A DNA stretch of 64,000 bases from an uncultured bacterium (GTDB lineage: Bacteria; Armatimonadota; UBA5829), in assembly GCA_938074205.1 (NCBI GenBank), contig CALJES010000004.1:62001-126000 (forward strand), in the 5' to 3' direction. Under the pieces are notes generated by a model, which saw nothing but the letters and a program-made list of their open reading frames with translations, was not told the origin of the DNA and did not search any database. Below, piece by piece: positions 60,839-64,000 of the stretch. The number at the start of each line of letters is the position of its first letter. The first letter of the stretch is position 1. Position numbers and translations under genes: made by a program.

Positions 60839-63463
60839 CTACTTCACGACGAACTCATAATCCAGCGACACTGAGTCGGGCAAGCCCTTTCTTCCGGACT
60901 TTACACAGAAGTGGTACTTCCCGGCAGGCAAGTTACTAAGCAGCACCCTATGTTCCGCAACCGGCCTTTCGTCTCTCGGACTGGAAGAACCATACGAAGG
61001 GGTTGGCCCATATAGCACTTGACTTGTTGCCGGAGCCGTAGTCTCCCAGATTATCTCTACTTCACCGGGTCCCGTCTGCTTGGCGTTTACATTTAGGATA
61101 TCTAGGGGTAGATTCTCCGCCAGCGAGATAGTAGACCACAGATCCGACTCTGACGGATAGGGTTCGTCGTTCATATAGTATCGTCCGTTCGGAACTGCAT
61201 CTGCCTTGGTGCGATATATTGCCGCAGGTTCGTTTAGTACCAGGTGCAGGTAGTAAGTCTTTCCAGCCTCTACTGGCACCTCACCAGCGCTCCAATTTGC
61301 CGTGCCTATCTCGTTGAAATAACAGGTCACCCTCTTCGCAGGTCCGACTTGTCTTCCATTCGGACCTCCTTCGTGGATGGAAAACTCAACGCTTCTGTAA
61401 TTGGGCGGCTCGCTGTTAGCTAAAACGCACGTGGCGCCGACTATGCTTCCCGATTTCGGCACGGTGAATGTTTGGCCATGGGTTCGCGCATTGTTTGCCC
61501 AATCCGGCTCGGCATTGGTGTCGTATATGGGCAGTGTTGCGCCTCCTGTGGGTACTCCTGGATGACGATCGTTGTTCTGCGATTCGGCGCCGTCCTTTAC
61601 AGCCCTGACCGTGTAGTAGTAGGTCTGGAAGTCTATAAGGTGCTCGTCGTAGAATGGGGAAGCCTGCACGTTGTCCGCCACGCACTCTCCCAAGGATGTT
61701 GGACTTGCCGATCTGTATACGCGGAAGCTTTCTGCTCCAGTTTCAGGGGGATCCCAGCTGATCTTCACCACTCCGCTAACGCCGACGGAGTGCACTTCAA
61801 CGTTCACAGGTGCTTGGGGCAACGTTGGTTCCAAATGTAGTCCCGCTATCGAGGTCCTTCCCGGCGCAACCACTACCTTGGATACCGTTTTCTTCGAGTA
61901 TCCTTCCGCCGTTGCAGTTAAATCATAAACCCCAGGGGCCAAGTTGGTTACTTCGAATCTTCCGGTTTCGTCCGTCTTCGCGGTTACTCCAGCAGGCGAG
62001 GTGACGACTGTCGCACCGGCTATTGCGGTGTTGTCTGGTTTTAGTACGTAGCCTTCTAAGGCGCCTGTGCCGACTACAGGTCCGACAGACACACTGCAGT
62101 CGTCAAACCAAGCCATGCCGCTAACTCCTCGCAAGTTACATTCTATTCGCATGCTTTCCGCGCCTGGCGGCGCAATCGCGCTGACCGTCAACTGCGTCCA
62201 GTTTTGGGTGGAATCCAATGCTTTGGACCAAGCTCCAGACCCCACAAAGGTGCCGTTTGCGTCCAAGAACCTGATCCTTAGTCTGGCACCTTGGAGTTTT
62301 CCTCGCACAACATCCTGCGTCTTAACCCAAGCGGCGAATGTGTAGGTTTGGTTGGGTTTCACGGAGCCTGTGACGGTATTCTGCGTTATAGATACTTCGT
62401 TTACGCCGTCTGCGAGCGACAATCGCTGCGACCGCAGACCTGCTTTTCTGATACTTGCGTCGACACCATAACACGAAACCGGCGTTTCGGGTTTCATCTG
62501 CCACCAAGAAGCTACTCCCTGGGACTGACCCGGATTAGCATACTCGAACCCACAGTTGGACACAGTCAACTGATCACCCGGGAACAGCAATAGGAGGTCA
62601 TCCTTGGGATTTCCCCAGAAGTCTATGAGACCGCCGTTGTAAAAGTGCGAATAATCAAATCCCCAGTTGTCGCTTAAAGTGAAGAACAAAACCCCATATA
62701 CCCACTCGGGGTTATAGTTCTCCCGCGGAGTGCAAATGTTTTTCCAGCCGTTTACGAGGAATTGGCGCATGAGCTCGATCTCGGCAACACTCGGTGGAAC
62801 ATAAGGCGAGATGCGTGGTACAGTGCGTAGTTCCCTTTTCGGTCCCCATCCCTCTCCAAGAAAGATGGGCTTATCTGCGTCGCCATACTTTTTCATTATG
62901 TCTCGCAGTGTGCCCACAGCCCATATGTTGATCCCGGTATCCGGCTCATCTGAATAACAGTGGAAACCCACCAGCTGACACGATTCCCTGAACCCACACT
63001 TCTGGTAGAGAGTTTCGTAAGGTCCGTGAGTAAAACAGTTACCGCCGATGAGTTTGGCCTCCGGCGTAGATGATTTAGCATAGTTGGCGATGCGCTGCAA
63101 GGTTCTGCCGTAAGGTTCTGGGTCGCCATCCGGTTCGTTGCCCACGACGAAAAGTCTAACTCCCTTACGATAGTAGTAATCGAGTTCCTTCTCCTCAGCG
63201 TGGACGTAACCCGCTATCTCGCGCCCGGAAGCGAGCAACACGTCTATCGCCGCTTCTCTGGGGACATTGCAGTAACCGAGTTGCGCTGCCGAGTGTTTCA
63301 GCGCCAACGCTTGAACCTGAGCTGGTGCGCCGTGGTCCGAATGGCCGAAGCCCGGCACCGCTCGGCCTATCACTGTTACAAAGCCGGGTTTAGGTGCTCC
63401 TATGGCTGTGCCCACTGTTATTACTCCTGAAATGAAGGTCAAACCAAGGATCCTCGCTTGCAA
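60839..63463 (-). CDS. Secreted multidomain glycosidase (GH-A clan barrel, sugar-binding and FN3-like modules)
   Basis: 874 aa with a signal peptide (LGLTFISGVITVGTAIG). A TIM barrel (about 40-290) carries a likely acid/base Glu110 in VVGNEPDG and nucleophile Glu204 in FLGEGWGP. Then come a galactose-binding-like module (about 300-460), a carboxypeptidase-regulatory-like domain (about 470-545: LEGYVLKPDNTAIAGATVV, split by gaps), a fibronectin-III-like domain, a jelly-roll-like region and a final FN3-like domain (about 795-874). The GH family is not certain; GH39- or GH5-like. The start is TTG 63463 behind GAGGGGG. It probably acts on plant or microbial polysaccharide outside the cell. Confidence 0.85.
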   Translation of the reverse strand: MQARILGLTFISGVITVGTAIGAPKPGFVTVIGRAVPGFGHSDHGAPAQVQALALKHSAAQLGYCNVPREAAIDVLLASGREIAGYVHAEEKELDYYYRKGVRLFVVGNEPDGDPEPYGRTLQRIANYAKSSTPEAKLIGGNCFTHGPYETLYQKCGFRESCQLVGFHCYSDEPDTGINIWAVGTLRDIMKKYGDADKPIFLGEGWGPKRELRTVPRISPYVPPSVAEIELMRQFLVNGWKNICTPRENYNPEWVYGVLFFTLSDNWGFDYSHFYNGGLIDFWGNPKDDLLLLFPGDQLTVSNCGFEYANPGQSQGVASWWQMKPETPVSCYGVDASIRKAGLRSQRLSLADGVNEVSITQNTVTGSVKPNQTYTFAAWVKTQDVVRGKLQGARLRIRFLDANGTFVGSGAWSKALDSTQNWTQLTVSAIAPPGAESMRIECNLRGVSGMAWFDDCSVSVGPVVGTGALEGYVLKPDNTAIAGATVVTSPAGVTAKTDETGRFEVTNLAPGVYDLTATAEGYSKKTVSKVVVAPGRTSIAGLHLEPTLPQAPVNVEVHSVGVSGVVKISWDPPETGAESFRVYRSASPTSLGECVADNVQASPFYDEHLIDFQTYYYTVRAVKDGAESQNNDRHPGVPTGGATLPIYDTNAEPDWANNARTHGQTFTVPKSGSIVGATCVLANSEPPNYRSVEFSIHEGGPNGRQVGPAKRVTCYFNEIGTANWSAGEVPVEAGKTYYLHLVLNEPAAIYRTKADAVPNGRYYMNDEPYPSESDLWSTISLAENLPLDILNVNAKQTGPGEVEIIWETTAPATSQVLYGPTPSYGSSSPRDERPVAEHRVLLSNLPAGKYHFCVKSGRKGLPDSVSLDYEFVVK

Positions 63464-63513
63464 GGTGCGTCATCCCCCTCCTCAAGAAAGCTTTCCCCTG
63501 TGTCGTGCAGAGT

Positions 63514-64000
63514 CTACAGCACACGCCGCCGCCATGTAACCAACCCCAATTCCCTGAGACGGCGCCGCATTGCCCAACGGGATACTCCGAACCGCCCCGC
63601 CATTATTGCAACGCGCTTTCCGGGGTTGGACTCCAACTCGTTAAAATAAGACCTAACAATTTCCTCAGGCATCAGAAGTACAGCGGCAAACCGATCACAG
63701 GCGCGCTCCAACAAGGTACGCCGCCTGCTTTCCGTGTCCAGAAAGAACAAGCGCTCAGTGCTAGATATTCTGCCGGCAAGCAGGTGATGTCCGATCTCGT
63801 GAGCGAGGGTGAACCTACGGCGTTCCAATGGTTTTAGATAGCTTGAGTTTATCGCGATTACCGGCGGAGCACCCGGCAGGCGAAGGTATAATCCATCTAT
63901 CTGGGGAACAAACTCGCGGTATTCAACGATCAAGTTGAGCTTGGCTGCTACCCTATCCAAATCTACAGGTGGTTCGAGCGCAAGAGTGCGCCAGGCCTTA
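63514..64000 (-). CDS. ImmA/IrrE family metallopeptidase, 5' end outside window
   Basis: Partial: the coding frame is open to the right edge, reading KAWRTLALEPPVDLDRVAAK before the domain, so the true start lies beyond 64000. The zinc motif HEIGHH (in FTLAHEIGHHLLAG) and ACDRFAAVLLMPEE, the family's second zinc region, are present. The C-terminal FGVSRWAMRRRLRELG is a helix-turn-helix-like segment, as in ImmA/IrrE proteins that cleave repressors of phage, mobile-element or stress genes. A paired XRE-type repressor would be expected just outside the window. Confidence 0.9.
   Translation of the reverse strand, partial: KAWRTLALEPPVDLDRVAAKLNLIVEYREFVPQIDGLYLRLPGAPPVIAINSSYLKPLERRRFTLAHEIGHHLLAGRISSTERLFFLDTESRRRTLLERACDRFAAVLLMPEEIVRSYFNELESNPGKRVAIMAGRFGVSRWAMRRRLRELGLVTWRRRVL

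Noticed and set aside
1-64000. CRISPR arrays, insertion sequences, integrases, rRNA genes
   Set aside because: No regular direct repeats with spacers, transposase motifs, attachment-site duplications or rRNA sequence were seen on either strand.

Overview
The window looks like chromosome from a free-living, carbohydrate-degrading bacterium. Its mix fits Armatimonadota or a nearby lineage: many exported glycoside hydrolases and DUF-type sugar enzymes, Tat-exported oxidoreductases, an exosortase beside an exopolysaccharide cluster, mostly clear GGAGG ribosome-binding sites and frequent TTG starts. This assignment is an inference from gene content; there is no rRNA or marker gene for a firm placement. 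No CRISPR array, insertion sequence, phage gene or rRNA was seen. One tRNA, tRNA-Pro(CGG), is present.

Layout. 1-6.3 kb: galactokinase, a zinc-ribbon membrane protein, pyrK-pyrD, then a two-gene encapsulin nanocompartment operon (ferritin-like cargo plus shell) closed by a long perfect hairpin, and a uroporphyrinogen-decarboxylase-family protein. 6.3-14.6 kb: a glycan-catabolic island with a GH2 beta-mannosidase, a DUF4838 protein and a Tat-exported sulfatase on the minus strand, and a divergent GH4 glycosidase. 14.6-20.7 kb: comM, a seven-haem c/b-type cytochrome fusion, a GH172 (DUF2961) enzyme, and a PadR regulator followed by a DUF5320/NifX-type metal-cluster gene pair with matching operator-like sites.

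21-30 kb: a membrane-fused spermidine synthase, a polysaccharide deacetylase and a GT4; then housekeeping genes (acyl-CoA dehydrogenase, DUF421 protein, greA, a stand-alone RAM-domain regulator, tRNA-Pro) and a large secreted protein of unknown function. 30.5-49 kb: one long plus-strand exopolysaccharide cluster. It holds a Wzz/BY-kinase-like protein whose Walker A lysine is replaced by alanine, a flippase, a nitroreductase-like protein, a pyruvyl transferase, seven glycosyltransferases (one frameshifted at its 5' end), an O-antigen-ligase/polymerase, a secreted DUF5060 glycosidase, exosortase and EpsI. Together these can build, flip, polymerise and trim a surface polysaccharide.

49-64 kb: a divergent GH78-like protein, a lipoprotein, a possible outer-membrane barrel, a formylglycine-generating-enzyme-fold protein without the catalytic cysteines, a Tat-exported Gfo/Idh/MocA oxidoreductase with a Tat-exported TIM-barrel isomerase, an exported ApbE, a cytoplasmic Gfo/Idh/MocA protein, a large multidomain secreted glycosidase, and the 3' part of an ImmA/IrrE metallopeptidase cut by the window edge. 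The most interesting items are the encapsulin operon, the PadR-DUF5320-NifX module, the P-loop-defective BY-kinase homologue and the seven-haem cytochrome fusion with a possible AUC start.
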